A stretch of DNA of 64,000 nt, taken from contig OY288247.1 of NCBI GenBank assembly GCA_958450325.1, positions 61,073,701 through 61,137,700 of the forward strand, given 5' to 3'. Position numbers and translations under genes: made by a program. Shown one piece after another: positions 44,717 to 56,711 of the stretch. This DNA comes from Agrostemma githago (Eukaryota > Streptophyta > Magnoliopsida > Caryophyllales > Caryophyllaceae). The notes below the pieces were generated by a model. That model made no database searches and was not told the origin of the DNA. It worked only from the letters and a program-made list of their open reading frames with translations. Numbering within the stretch: the stretch's first letter is position 1; each line of letters begins with the position of its first letter.

Positions 44717-47041
44717 TTATTCAGCAGGGACATCCTGGTCAGGATCGGGAACCTCCTCAGGCGACTTGGCAGCCCTGGCTTCATTCTTGGTGGCATAGAG
44801 GGCATGGAAAGCATCCTCATCAAAGTCTGGAAGCATCTCCCTGACGACTTCCATGACAAACTTTAGGGAGGAAGAAGCCCCAGCATTAAAATTCTCCTCC
44901 ACCGCTGAGTTGGCCTCCTGGATAATCTCGTTCTTCTCCTTGAGCCATTTTTCCTCCTGAGTTTTCAACTCAGCCTGCGCCTTCTAAAGATTCGAGTCAG
45001 CCTGGGATAGGCGGCCCTCCAATTCAGCAACCTTCTTCTTGATTTGCTCCAGCTCAGCCGCCTCCTTCTTGGCCTGCTCGAGCTCAGCCTCCAGCTTTGT
45101 CACCTCGGTCACCGCTTTTTCACCCTGATCTTTCCAGCGAGCCGCCTCATCTCTGGCCTCTCCCAACTCACCCTCACACTTGGCCAGCTGACACCTCAAG
45201 TCAGCGATGAGAGAAACAATCACCGTTATACGCTCAGGGAGAGGAAACCCAGGGGTAACACTTAACTCTTCATTGCCCAACCGGTTTAGCGTCGCCAGCT
45301 CTGCGGAGGCCTGGAAAACCCTGGAACAACGTTGGACAAATTGGATCACCTGATTGCTCGAGTAAGTCAGAGATTTGATAAGGTGGTCCGCCAACGTAGA
45401 AGTAGAATCTGAAAAAAGGGCAGAAACATCAACGCTTTCCTCAGCAGTAAAGTTGAACTCAGGGTTTCCATCTGAGAACAAGGTCTCCAGAAGGCCGGCA
45501 GCAGAACGCTTCGGTTGAGGAGTGCTGGCGTCTGCCTCCAGATCCACCACCTGGTCAGCACTTACAGGCTCATTGTCCTTCCTTTTCCTGCCCACCAGGG
45601 GAGTGCTCCCACAGGAGGACGAGTTCCAGAAGGAGAAACCCCACTCCTGCTAACCGGGGAGGGAATATCCTCAGAGGCAGCCTCCACCTCTGTCGTCCTG
45701 GGAACAGAGACAGGAGTCATAAGGCGTGTAGTAGCTGGCCTGGGAGGAGGAGGAGGAAGCCTTGCCCTGCTGGCTGAGATACTCTTTACATACTTCATCA
45801 GGGTCTGCTTCTTAAAATTAACAGGCAGGAGGAGACGGCCGGTAGAAATTGTAAGATCTTCGTTCAGGCCAAGTGTCCTCAATTCTTTTCTTGACCAAAG
45901 ATGAGCGGCGAGGTCTGCAAAAATCAAAAGTTAACCAAGTAAGCACTAAAACAAAGCAAGGCTATAAAAGTCGACTATCAGGATCCCCAGGCTACCTACT
46001 CCGAGGCCGGGGTTCAACCCAACTCGGGTCAAGTAGTCATCAGTTGATATAAGCTCCGCATGAGGGAGCCAATTGTCAGGACCAAATACGCCTTTCTTGT
46101 CTTTGGAGGAGGCGAACCTTTTGACCAACTTCATCTCTTCGTCGGTCAGCTTGACTTCAAGAGCCCTCCCCCCAACTCCAAGTCGGTAAACCTGACGAAT
46201 TTCCAGCCGGGTATGGACATGGTTCCTAAAGTGCCTAGGAATCCTCCACCCCTCAGCACTATGCACGTATAAAAAGTTATCTTTCCAGTCCTTCAGACTG
46301 TTAATGGTTGGCCAGACTAGGGAGCAGCTATTCTGCCTGAGGATAAAGAAATACCCTGGAGAGTTGCCCCTCTCGGAGGAAGCCACCATCTGCAGGCCGG
46401 CCATAAATCTCAAGACGTCTATGGAGGACCCCTCCCCCAGGAACAGGCAGGCCAAGTGTAGGCTATCAGCGACCTGACTGCCACGGCAGTTAACTGGGCA
46501 ATGGCCACGTTCATGCGCTTGAAGACCTTCTCCAAGAAGGGGTGCAGGGGAAAACGCAGGCCAAACTCTAAGCATTTATGGTAGACGGCTATGCAGCCGT
46601 CAGGGGGATTGCACATTGTGTCTTTCTCACCAGGAACGATTATTGTGTAGCCCCCCCCCCCCCATAATTGTAAAATTTAGCAATAGCCCCAGCAACGTTC
46701 TTCTCCATTATCAGGTCTCGATTCTTGGGAGCAGGGTAAGTCCTCAAAGGGATCCTATACTTATTTTTGTCTAGGTAGTAGGTTCTTCCTGGCACCCTGG
46801 GAATAAGAGGGTCGGCGATGGTGGAGGGATCAATCTCCAACGCCTCATCATCAGAATCAATAACAACAAAGGGGGCAGGCTCAGGGAAGTTACCACCCCC
46901 ACTGTCCTCCTCAGCCACCCTGGCCTCCGGTCCCCTGGAAGAGGAGGGGAGGTCAGTATCAACCCTATCCCCGCCCTCCTCTGATCTTTCGTTAAGGGGG
47001 TCGTTGAAAAGAAGAATGCGAGCACCGCGACGTTGGGCCAT
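44717..47041 (-). pseudogene. Antisense gene of A: gypsy-type transposase_28-like protein
   Basis: The minus-strand frame starts at 47041 (MAQRRGARILLFND) and passes a run of 13 G (46663-46651), where the frame shifts. It then shows RFPLHPFLEKVFKRMNVAIAQL (46616-46419 frame), the hallmark of the putative gypsy-type transposon domain. Another shift near 46460 leads into LRFMAGLQMVAS and DNFLYVHSAEGWRIPRHF. An 81-nt intron is likely at 45995-45915 (GTAGCC...TTTTGCAG), rejoining at DLAAHLW. Frameshift near 45590 and a stop near 44981. The C-terminal part (45250-44720) is a Glu/Lys/Ala coiled coil. Function unknown; Tat elements often carry such genes. Confidence 0.75.
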
Positions 47042-47251
47042 GGTGTTCGAAGAAAGCAGGAAAAGAAAAGGAGTGAATAATGGAAAGACGAGGAAGACAA
47101 GATTAGGATTCTAACCTAATTAACAGCCGTCGAGTAGAAATGCCAGAAAAAGCTCCTCAGTCTTAAAGCACTCGACAGAGAAAGAAAGTATGAAGGTGAG
47201 TTTATGGAAATTCAAATTGTGTAAAAGGGGGTATGGGGGAGGTGATGGCAC

Positions 47252-47259
47252 CTTTTATA
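47252..47259 (-). promoter_or_regulatory. TATA box of the antisense gene in A
   Basis: On the minus strand TATAAAAG in CCTATAAAAGGTGCC, about 210 nt upstream of the ATG at 47041. It suggests that the antisense gene has its own promoter. The remaining 47042-47580 has no other gene. Confidence 0.5.
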
Positions 47260-47580
47260 GGAAAGGGAAGGCCACCCAGTCAGAAGGCTTCCACAAAAAA
47301 ACCCCCACGTGTCACACCTCTTGAATCCAACCACCCACCACTTCCCAAGAAACCTCGAGAAACCAACAAGAGCAGAAAGAAATCATTGCATGACGTCATT
47401 CATTAGAAAAAAACAACAACAACAAAACACAAAAGACGAACAACACATTAAAAAAACCCACCTGAGTTTTCATTAATTAGAAGGCCCAAAGGGCCAAGGT
47501 TACAAACAAGTAGAGTTAAAAGAAAAATACAAAAGCGCCTGATAATTCCGGCTCAATCTGCCCGCAAACGCAGGGCAGGC

Positions 47581-48008
47581 CTAGTCATCATCAAAACCCG
47601 GGGAGTAGTCCTCGGGGCTATCACAGCCGCCAGCATCGGATCCCCAGTCCCAGCTGCCGGAATCCTCGAACGGATCATCAGGGCCCTCTCCTTCATCCCT
47701 GTCGGATGAGTAGCCCTGGTCTTCACTATCTCTTGAGTCGCGGCTACTCAGGTCCTAGTCTCTACCATATAGGGCCACCTTGGTATCCTCAGGGGAGCCA
47801 TAATCCCCTGCTCTCCTCACCAGAGGGGAAGAGGGCCCCGAGTCGGGGGAAGAACCCAAGTCAGGGCAGTTAGGATCAAAATTTTCAGGGTACAGCCAGG
47901 GAAAACAGCTGCAGCATCCTCTGAAAGAGCAACCCCCTGCCTGAGTACAGCAATAGGTTTTAGACTTTGCGGGAGATGAAGATTTTTTGGGCGGTTTGCT
48001 AGCCTTGG
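47581..48008 (-). pseudogene. Acidic antisense reading frame of A, cut by D
   Basis: About 142 codons rich in Asp, Ser, Gly and Pro (EDQGYSSDRDEGEGPDDPFED), with one TAG near 47753. The upstream part lies across element D: without D and one copy of CTTGG, the frame continues into 56458-56191, which reads RTFRAKPSSK and joins ASKPPKKSS in phase. I do not recognise the protein. It may be a low-complexity stretch without function. Confidence 0.35.
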
Positions 48009-50565
48009 TGTAGACACCCACATTTTGACCGTCAGGTGTCTATAGCAATTTCCAAAAAACACCCGATGATGATCGGACGCAAACATGTTTCTACGCGCTC
48101 GGATATGGGCTAAAAACCATTAGTTTTCGGCTTGGGCTTTTTACGGAGTACAAATCTCACAAAAATGACCTCAAATTCAGGCCCAACGGGTCGTTTCCAA
48201 TAAAATAAGACTAATTTGGGTCAAAATCGACACCGGAAATAAAACCGACTTTTAGCGACCGGGTCAAAATCCGGTCAAAGCCGTTTCCGAGAGCAAACCC
48301 GCGGTCCTCTTTCAGGCGGGCCATCGGATCAAGTCCATCAGGGCATTAAACCATAGACAACAAGGGGGGGCAATTGCCTATATATACAACCCCTTGCATG
48401 CAATTGAAACGCTAACCTTTTTTGACAACCCTAATTTTACACACACACAGTACATCCTTTACAACCTTAATTACTACTCATCTTCAACCTTAGAACCCTA
48501 GCAACTTACAAACCCTAAAACCACCATAACTCGACTTACATCAACCTCGATACTCCCGTGCTCAAGCCACAATTAACGAGTTCTTTCCGAGACTAAGAAA
48601 CATGTAGGTTGAGGGTGCAAAATCCCGCTCTTCTCTCTTCTCCTCTCTTTTCTCGTCCGTCCGTCCCGTCTTCTTCTTTTTCTATTTTTTGTTTTGTCGC
48701 GTCTATAATATCGATAATAATTACTAATATAAAACATTAAAATACTTGCTAATTCGTGTCGAATACGAGGGATGACGGGATAAGAAAACACGAATATTTC
48801 GAGGGTAACGCACCTGATGTTGACGGTCGCTTATCCCGACACCCCGAATGTTTGATTGTTGAAGCAAGTCAACGTAAACAATAATTTTCTTATTTTTGCT
48901 TGCATCATCATTAATCGCATATTTCATCGATTTCAAATACTATTTTCGAAACAAACCTTTTTATTATTAGAGTCGAAACCCGTTGATGCGGATCCGACAT
49001 CACACAATTCGTAAGGATTTTTCGTGATGTCGGGATGCGGAGGGAATCAAACTTTTAGTAAATACGATGAGTTAATCTATTAGATTCGATACCAACTTAA
49101 TAGTTGGATGTCGAATTTAAATAGTCTAGTCAAACAATCCAACTAACACGATGTTCGTTGATGCTAAAGTAGTTGTCATTTAACTCAATCGATTTAATAC
49201 GACACTATAAACGCGGAGATCATTCATATCACGTTAGTTCAATTTAAGTCGACTTCCAAAATCATATTTTCAAAAATCACGCTAAATATCCGGTATTGGT
49301 CCTATAACCAGGCACCGGTTACAACGAGTAACGCAAAATCGGGACCAAAAACAGTCCGCCACGCGAGTCGCACGTGCCTTGTGCAAGTCGCGTGGTGGCG
49401 CGAGTCGCGCCCCTCTCGCGCGGGTCGCATGGATCCTTGAAAATCGCGACAGAAAATTGATTATTTCGTCTTGACTCGATTAGCAATAACTCTTCAAACT
49501 TTTTTAGGCATTTTCCGAATACTTGATATCGATTCCATAATCGAACATCGAATATAACGAATATTGCAATTCTAAGTCGAGTATAAATTATACCATATTT
49601 GTACGCGATTTAATAAAAGTGTCGATTTTCTAATAAATCCCGAGAACAGGCCGCCATGCGAGTCGCACGAGTTCTGTGCGAGTCGCACGAGTACGCGAGT
49701 CGCGCCCTCCTCGCACGGGTCGCGTGGGCCCCTGAAATCCGACAAAATAAAAAAGTTCTCCCGTCTTATTTCTTCAAACGTCTTTTCTTTAATAAATCGG
49801 CGGGCTTTTAGGCGTATTTCAGGTCTTGATAAATATTTTCTTGACCCCGGTCAACGCGTGCTTAATCCATCACGTGTCATACTACTTTTCAAAAACCATG
49901 CATCATATTTCGTCTCACATTCTATACTAGTTATAAGCCGTTATTATCGTTATTTACCGTTACTAACGCGTTTGTTCCTTTTATTGATTTATTTTTTCGT
50001 TGTTTATTTTATTGTACTAAAATGAACATCGCATGTTAAATATAACTTTGACGTTAATATTAGATGCAGTAAATCGACTTAGCAACCCGTTCAATTCTCG
50101 CATGCTTAGGGAAAACAATATTTGCATATCATTTCATCGTTCTACTAGCACGCGTATTAAAACGTCATTCGATATCTTAGTAGAGGCCGCTAATGTGTGG
50201 GCGGGGTTGGGTGTTCTTTGTGAACTTCTCAACACGTACCCTCACCCCTTACTCAGAAACTCGGTTTCCGGATGCCCGAAACCGTTGGCGCATGAGAGTC
50301 ATTCAATACACGGTATCCGATAATGTCGGTATCAGTATCAAATGCAAAGGGACGAACCCAATAAACTCTGACATCCGAATGGGCCATACTTTGTACACGG
50401 CAAACTAAGATATAGAGTGGGTTCGAACGGGACCGAACTCCCACAAAGTTCGGTGGCGACTCCACTTCGATTTAAATTCCAATTCGATCCATCTCATATG
50501 GAGATTCATTCGCCTCCCCAAACCCGCACGTGGCCGCGTCGGGGTGGACCTATGTCATGTCCACA
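48009..50565 (+). repeat. 5' LTR of element D
   Basis: 2557 bp. TATA box TATATATA at 48379-48386. A cluster of short dyad-like words (GCGAGTCGCACG, GCAAGTCGCG, CGCGCGGGTCGC) is at 49360-49440 and a second at 49650-49735. These stand where the LTR of B carries ACTCGACCGAGT arrays. The block 50090-50330 is similar to 16020-16240 in the LTR of B in reverse complement. Confidence 0.85.
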
Positions 50566-50568
50566 ATT

Positions 50569-50586
50569 TGGCGACTCCGCTGGTGA
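50569..50586 (+). promoter_or_regulatory. Primer binding site of element D
   Basis: TGGCGACTCCGCTGGTGA, three nt after the LTR; one base differs from that of element B (GGTGA for GGGGA). Confidence 0.75.
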
Positions 50587-51139
50587 TTAACTGATGTGTG
50601 ACTTACAATCGGCATCCTCAGGGTGAGACTCGAATAGAAATCGTTTGACTAGTACAATACGCGTTTTAGTTTTACGGTTCATGCATAACCCTATTTTTTT
50701 CCCGGGCCGGTACTGGTGACCGACGTCCCACTATACCGTGATGTACTCCAATATGGATATGCCAAAGGTGTTCATGGTCGATTCGTATGGGTTTCGCGGC
50801 ATGTTCTAAGCTCAACCCGACTTAGAGAGTCCGTCCCGATTAACGTCTAGGCTATGTGCACTGGTATAAACCATTTTTAGACCGACCGAGACTCACATGG
50901 TGTCGTAATTATGCTTGCGTGACTATGTGCTACTTGGTTTCTAAAGTCATTTTCAAAAACCGTCATTTTCAAAAAATGCATCTTTTCAAAAGTATTCAAT
51001 TTTCAAAAACTCGGAAAGCTGCCGAAATTTAGACTTAAGATTTGACTCAAATCAAGCCTATTTTCTAGCCGGCATGCCGCCCATTTCAAAATTCGAATTT
51101 CCGATCCACCATTCGATTTTCGAATTTTCAAAATTCAAT

Positions 51140-51257
51140 TTCGATTTTAAAATTTTCGAGATGCCATTTTCGATTTTCAAAATTTCCGAGATGCCATTTT
51201 CAATTTTCAAATCTTCGAGATGCCGCTTTCGATTTTCAAATCTTCGGGATCCCATTT
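51140..51257. repeat. Tandem 30-bp repeat, about 4 copies
   Basis: Units read TTCGATTTTCAAAATTTCCGAGATGCCATT with small changes, at about 51140, 51169, 51199 and 51228. Located in the leader part of element D. Confidence 0.8.
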
Positions 51258-52867
51258 CCATTTTTTTCAAATTATTGGAAATTCTTTTTTTCGATATTCA
51301 AATTTGAAAATTCCAATTATTCAACTTTTCAAAAACCGGAAAGCTAGCGAATTTAGGACTTATGATTTTACTCAAAATAGCCTATTTCTAGCCGGTATGC
51401 TACCCATTTCAAAACTCAAAAATATTTTCGAACTTTCAAAATTGAGGCCCGATACGTTTTTTTATTTATTTTCGAAAATCGGGCCCCCTCCACCGAATTT
51501 TTTTCGGATTTTCCAAAAATCCTTTTCAAAACCTTCCTCTTCTTAGGGCTTCCCGTATTTAGCAGTGTCGGGTCGTGTCATAAGTCGTCGAAGACCTTTA
51601 GCGTTGAAACTCCGTCGATCTTACATCACGAGTTTCCTCCCTATCCCAGTCCGCCTTATCCGACTAAGGCATGGCCCACCTACGTAGAACATACTTCTAC
51701 AAAGGAAGGCCCATTTACACACTCGAGCCCAAAAGTTTGGGGAATATCTCACGTGGACCTTCCTTCGAACAGGACTCGGCCCACCCGCTGAATCCTAATG
51801 GAGGCCTACCTTTCACAAGTCACCCGTCTAGGTGTCTTTTCCGAGTCAACCTTTTACAAGGCATAACCCTATAACAAAAGGCTCGCGGTCCTTACGTCTA
51901 AGGGTCACTCATCCGACACTTGAGTCTTAACAACCTTCGATCCCACTTGGGGGCTACCCTTCAGCAGAGCGATCAATCACGGTTGCTCTAAGGGTCATGT
52001 CTTACACGTGTCTCACGTACCCCACTTTCGAGTCACTTAGATGTCACAACATCTGAGTCCTATATGAGTCCTTAGTCTCACTTGGGGGCTATTCTCCGAC
52101 GGAGCGATTAATCACAGTCACTCCGAGAATCGCACCCTACACATTTGTCTTAGGAGAGTCTAACCCGAGTCAAACACGGTCGCCCCATTTTCGGACTCAC
52201 CCTTCTGCAGCTCGAGTCTAATTCGCGGTCGTTACCTCGTCTAGGTCAACATTCGAGTATCCCAGTCCGAGAGTCTTTGTCGACCCGTCACCCCGGGCCG
52301 TGTCTAATTTGACTCCCTCTCTTCCACTTGCGCAAAGCCGAGTTTAGGCGAGTCGTGGCACCCGTCGTTCTCTCCAATCAAAGACCTTACCAAAAAAACA
52401 ACCAACCGAGCATCCGAGTCCGGATTTGGTTCGAGTCTAAGTCTGAGTCAGAGTCTAGGATACCCTACATCCTCATTTCCAAATCAGAGTCAGAGTCTTT
52501 TGCATTCTGTCCTCTTTTTCAAAATTCAATAAAATCAGCTTTCAAATATTCTTTCTCTTATATACTTTCCTTATGTGTTTCCGAGAACATGATAAACACC
52601 ATCATACATTGTGAGCACATGCACGTGACTATTATAGGCACGTCTATAATGACTGCAGGAAACTGAGCCCGTGTTTCCCTTTTACCTGTTCCATGTCTGA
52701 CATAGAAAGTCACAAAACTACACTTAGCAGGAGCGGTATCGAATCCTATGACAAATCTAGGTAATCTCCTAGTTTGGGTTCAAGACGGGAGGCAAACCCA
52801 TTTCCACAATAAACACTCATCCAACAAGATCAACCAATCCCTATCTCAGGTGTTAGTTTGACCAACA

Positions 52868-53206
52868 AAAAAAAATTGGACGAAAAAAAAAAATCAAAAG
52901 TCCAAAACACAAAAAACTGGACGAAAAAAATCAAAAGTCCAAGAAAAAAAGAAAAACTGGACAAAAAAAATCAAAAGTCCAGGAAAAAGCAAAAGGCCAA
53001 AGCAAAAAGCAGGCCATTATCAAAAAAAAAAAGAGGCACCCATGACCGAGGTTAAACGGTCAACCCAAATGAAGAATCCCATGACCGGGGCTAAGAAGTC
53101 AACCAACTAAAAAATATTCAAAAACCCATGACCGTACTTAACGGTCAACTCAAGTGAAACGGTCAACTCAAGTGAAACGGTCAACTCAAGTGAAACGGTC
53201 AATTCA
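52868..53206. repeat. Short tandem repeats in D (GGACGAAAAAAATCAAAAGTCCA and 18-bp)
   Basis: 52868-52990 repeats a roughly 30-bp A-rich phrase (CTGGACGAAAAAAATC, AAAAGTCCA) with an inverted TGGAC/GTCCA at its edges. 53143-53196 repeats GGTCAACTCAAGTGAAAC exactly three times, with a partial fourth. Confidence 0.8.
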
Positions 53207-54596
53207 AAATTATCAAAACCCATACCATCCAATAAGGGAGTGACAATCAAGCTGGTCAGCTAACACCACATTTAGCCTTCCCACATTACAACCCTCAAGA
53301 CCTTCCCGAGACCTAGGCTAAGAGACAGCCCGGAATTTTGAGAATTCAAGCTCCATAGGATACCCCTAACCATTAGGGCCAGACATGAAAACCAAATCCC
53401 GCATTATCAAAACCAGCCCGATCGAAGTCCGAGTCATTTTTACTCGACTTCCCCATTTCCCACCACATTACAATACCTTACCCTCGAAACCTTAGCTCCA
53501 AAAAAATCAAGCTCCAGATGTCAAAACATCAAAGCCACCTACAGCCTAGCTCCACATTTCCAAAAATATCCAAACCAGTTACCAACCCCAAATACGGGAA
53601 CTCAACCTGCGGTCGGCATAGAACATGCCCAAATAGTTCACACCACATCTGGGGGCTATCCCGGAGAACGCTCACAGTCACAGGATCAACATCCTAACCA
53701 TTCTAGCCCTTTGATCAAGACATCATTGGGAATGCACCTAGCCTACACCGTCAATATGGCTAGTTACACACAAAGTCTTATTTGACTAGGCACCATAATA
53801 TATCTTTCAATCCACTGAACTACGGCATGGTTTGATTTCACTACACGTGAATACGTAGGCAGCCTTTCAACGGAGGCACAACCACCCACATTGACACAAA
53901 TTCAAAAAGCACCATTATTCCGGTCACGACACTGTCATGTTGTAGCAAGCTTTGTCATCCTGGGGACTTCACCTAGGCAGAAGTTCTCCTTCCACTCACA
54001 AAATCCAAAATACTTTCAAAAACTAGCCTCTTTTTTGTAGTGTGTCCTAGTACTCGGCTCAGTCGAAGACAAAAATCTGTCAGGACTCGAAGCAATATTC
54101 ACTTTGGGAATGTACCCTAAAATCAAAGATCCAGAAGAGCACAAGACTACAACAGTCTCATTACTGACTACTGCAAGTCCCCTATAGCATATCTATCCCT
54201 TTTCGATGTTCGACTGTGTTGCCACTCGCCTAGGCTACGGAATAGCGCAAATTAAGAGTCTTGTCATCTTAGGTGGCCCACCCCCTACAGAGTCACAGTC
54301 CAACCCCTTTGAGAGTCCAAGTCGTGTTTGTCAACTCGTCCTGTCACGTCCAGAGTCGAGTCATTTGGTAGGCCTCTCTCTTCAAATTCCCGCTTTAAAA
54401 TTTGCAAAACTTAGCCATTTGAGAAAATCCTTTTCGACAAGGTCAAATTTCGGTCTATTTAAAATGCAAATTTCTTTTCTACCCTTTTCAATTTTGAAAA
54501 CCTATCTCCTAGCACGTGAGTTGCTTTCAAGACTTCGATTTCAAAATGAAGCAAAAAATCACTTTCCCCAGCGCGAGTCATATTTTTACCTACGTG

Positions 54597-56185
54597 TGCA
54601 AAATCGCGCTCTTCTCTCTTCTCCTCTCTTTTCTCGTCTGTCTGTCCTGTCTTCTTCTTTTTCTTTTTTTGTTTTGTCGCGTCTATAATATCGATAATAA
54701 TTACTAATATAAAACATTAAAATACTTGCTAATTCGTGTCGAATACGAGGGATGACGGCATAAGAAAACACGAATATTACGAGGGTAACGCACCCGATGT
54801 TGACGGTCGCTTATCTCGACACCCCGAATGTTTGATTGTTGAAGCAAGTCAACGTAAACAATAATTTTCTTATTTTTGTTTGCATCATCATTAATCGCAT
54901 ATTTCATCGATTTCAAATACTATTTTCGAAACAAACCTTTTTATTATTAGATTCGAAACCCGTTGATGCGGATCCGACATCACACAATCCGTAAGGATTT
55001 TTCGTGATGTCGGGATGCGGAGGGAATCAAACTTTTAGTAAATACGATGCGTTAATCTATTAGATTCGATACCAACTTAATAGTTGGATGTTGAATTTAA
55101 ATAGTCTAGTCAAACAATCCAACTAACACGACGTTCGTTGATGCTAAAGTATTTGTCATTTAACTCAATCGAGTTAATACGACACTATAAACGCGGAGAT
55201 CATTCATATCATGTTAGTTCAATTTAAGTCGACTTCCAAAATCATATTTTCAAAAATCACTCTAAATATCCGGTATTGGTCCTATAACCAGGCACCGGTT
55301 ACAACGAATAACGCGAAATCGCGCCCTCCTCGCGCAAGTCGCGTGGGCCCCTGAAATCCGCAAACATAAAAAAGTTGCCCCGTCTTATTTCTTCAAATGT
55401 CTTTTCTTTAATAAATCGGCGGGCTTTTAAGCGTATTTCAGGTCTTGATAAATATTTTCTTGACCCCGGTCAACGCGTGCTTAATCCATCACGTGTCATA
55501 CTACTTTTCAAAAACCATGCATCATATTTCGTCTCATCATTCTATATTAGTTATAAGCCGTTATTATCGTTATTTACCGTTACTAACGTGTTTGTTCCTT
55601 TTATTGATTTATTTTTTCATTGTTTATTTTATTGTACTAAAATGAACTTCGCATGTTAAATATAACTTTGACGTTAATATTAGATGCAGTAAATCGACTT
55701 AGCAACCCGTTCAATTCTCGCATGCTTAGGGAAAACAATATTTGCATATCATTTCATCGTTCTACTAGCACGCGTATTAAAACGTCATTCGATATCTTAA
55801 TAGAGGCCGCTAATGTGCGGGTGGGGTTGGGTGTTCTTTGTGAACTTCCCAACATGTACCCTTACCCCTTACTCAGAACCTCGGTTTCCGGATGCCCGAA
55901 ACCGTTGGCGCACGAGAGTCATTCAATATACGGTATCCGATAATGTCGGTATCGGTATCAAATGCAAAGAGACGAACCCAATAAACTCTAACATCCGAAT
56001 GGGCCATACTTTGTACACGGCCTACTAAGATATAGAGTGGGTTCGAACGGGCCCGAACTCCCACAAAGTTCGGTGGCGACTCCACTTCGATTTAAATTTC
56101 AATTCGATCCATCTCATATGGAGATTCATTCGCCTCCCCAAACCCGCGCGTGGCCGCTTCGGGGTGGACCTATGTCATGTCCACA
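54597..56185 (+). repeat. 3' LTR of element D, 5'-deleted
   Basis: Matches the 5' LTR from about 48615 on; the first 606 or so bases (with the TATA box) and the polypurine tract are gone. The junction carries GTGCA, shared by both sides. A second internal deletion removes the stretch that corresponds to about 49340-49700, between GCGCCCTC-type repeats. Confidence 0.8.
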
Positions 56186-56190
56186 CTTGG

Positions 56191-56711
56191 ATGAAGGTTT
56201 TGCCCTGAAGGTGCGCAGGGGACGAGGATGTGTTCGCCTGCTCCGAGGGACAGCTGAATACGTTTGGCGGGAGTACCTTAACCTCCTACGTCCCCTATAG
56301 CGGAGGGCGTTCACATAAACCTCATGACGAAGGATTTTTTCCTTACCCAAGACATTGTAAAGAAAAAAATAGTTGAGAATATTGAGAAGTTTGCAAAAAA
56401 ATGATGGAGTGAAATTGGGTTTTATACCCACAAGATGAAGGCAATAATGGCGCCCCAACCATCCCTACAAGAGGAAGGACCAATCGTCAACCTGGCACAC
56501 TGCTCAAGGATCGTTCTACGAGGAGAGTAATCATGAAGAGGCAAACATCCCAACTCTTTGCATACTCAAGGCATTTAAGACATTCTTCCTCGGGAACATG
56601 CGTCGCATTAAATGTCAGAATATGATTCAAGAAGTCAACCTCCCGCCATCTCAATCAAGAATTCTTCCACTGAGAAAGAGCCCTGCTCTCCCTCAGCCGA
56701 CGAGGGCCAAT
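56191..56711 (+). other. 3' untranslated end of element A
   Basis: About 520 bp between D and the 3' LTR of A. It includes the minus-strand frame 56458-56191 that probably joins the acidic frame at 48008. I see no clear polypurine tract; the last bases are GACGAGGGCCAAT. Confidence 0.5.

Larger units (their letters stand above)
50587..54596 (+). other. Interior of element D, no coding capacity seen
   Basis: 4 kb without a recognisable gag, pol or antisense gene. 50930-51560 matches the leader of B; 53815-53895 matches the block downstream of integrase in B; 54540-54590 matches the region before the 3' LTR of B. Between them, repeated phrases such as GGGGGCTA and GAGCGATYAATCAC occur in 51890-52160, and C/A-rich text follows. 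The gag-pol and antisense genes are therefore replaced by filler sequence of unknown origin. Confidence 0.6.
48009..56185 (+). mobile_element. Non-autonomous retrotransposon D (relative of B)
   Basis: Begins TGTAGACACC and ends CATGTCCACA like the LTRs of B, flanked by the exact duplication CTTGG (48004-48008 and 56186-56190). The 5' LTR is complete, followed by a TGGCGACTCCGC PBS. The interior (50566-54596) has no gag, protease, RT or integrase. The 3' LTR lacks its first 600 or so bases. Similarity to B in LTR, leader and post-integrase blocks shows that both are members of one family. Confidence 0.85.
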
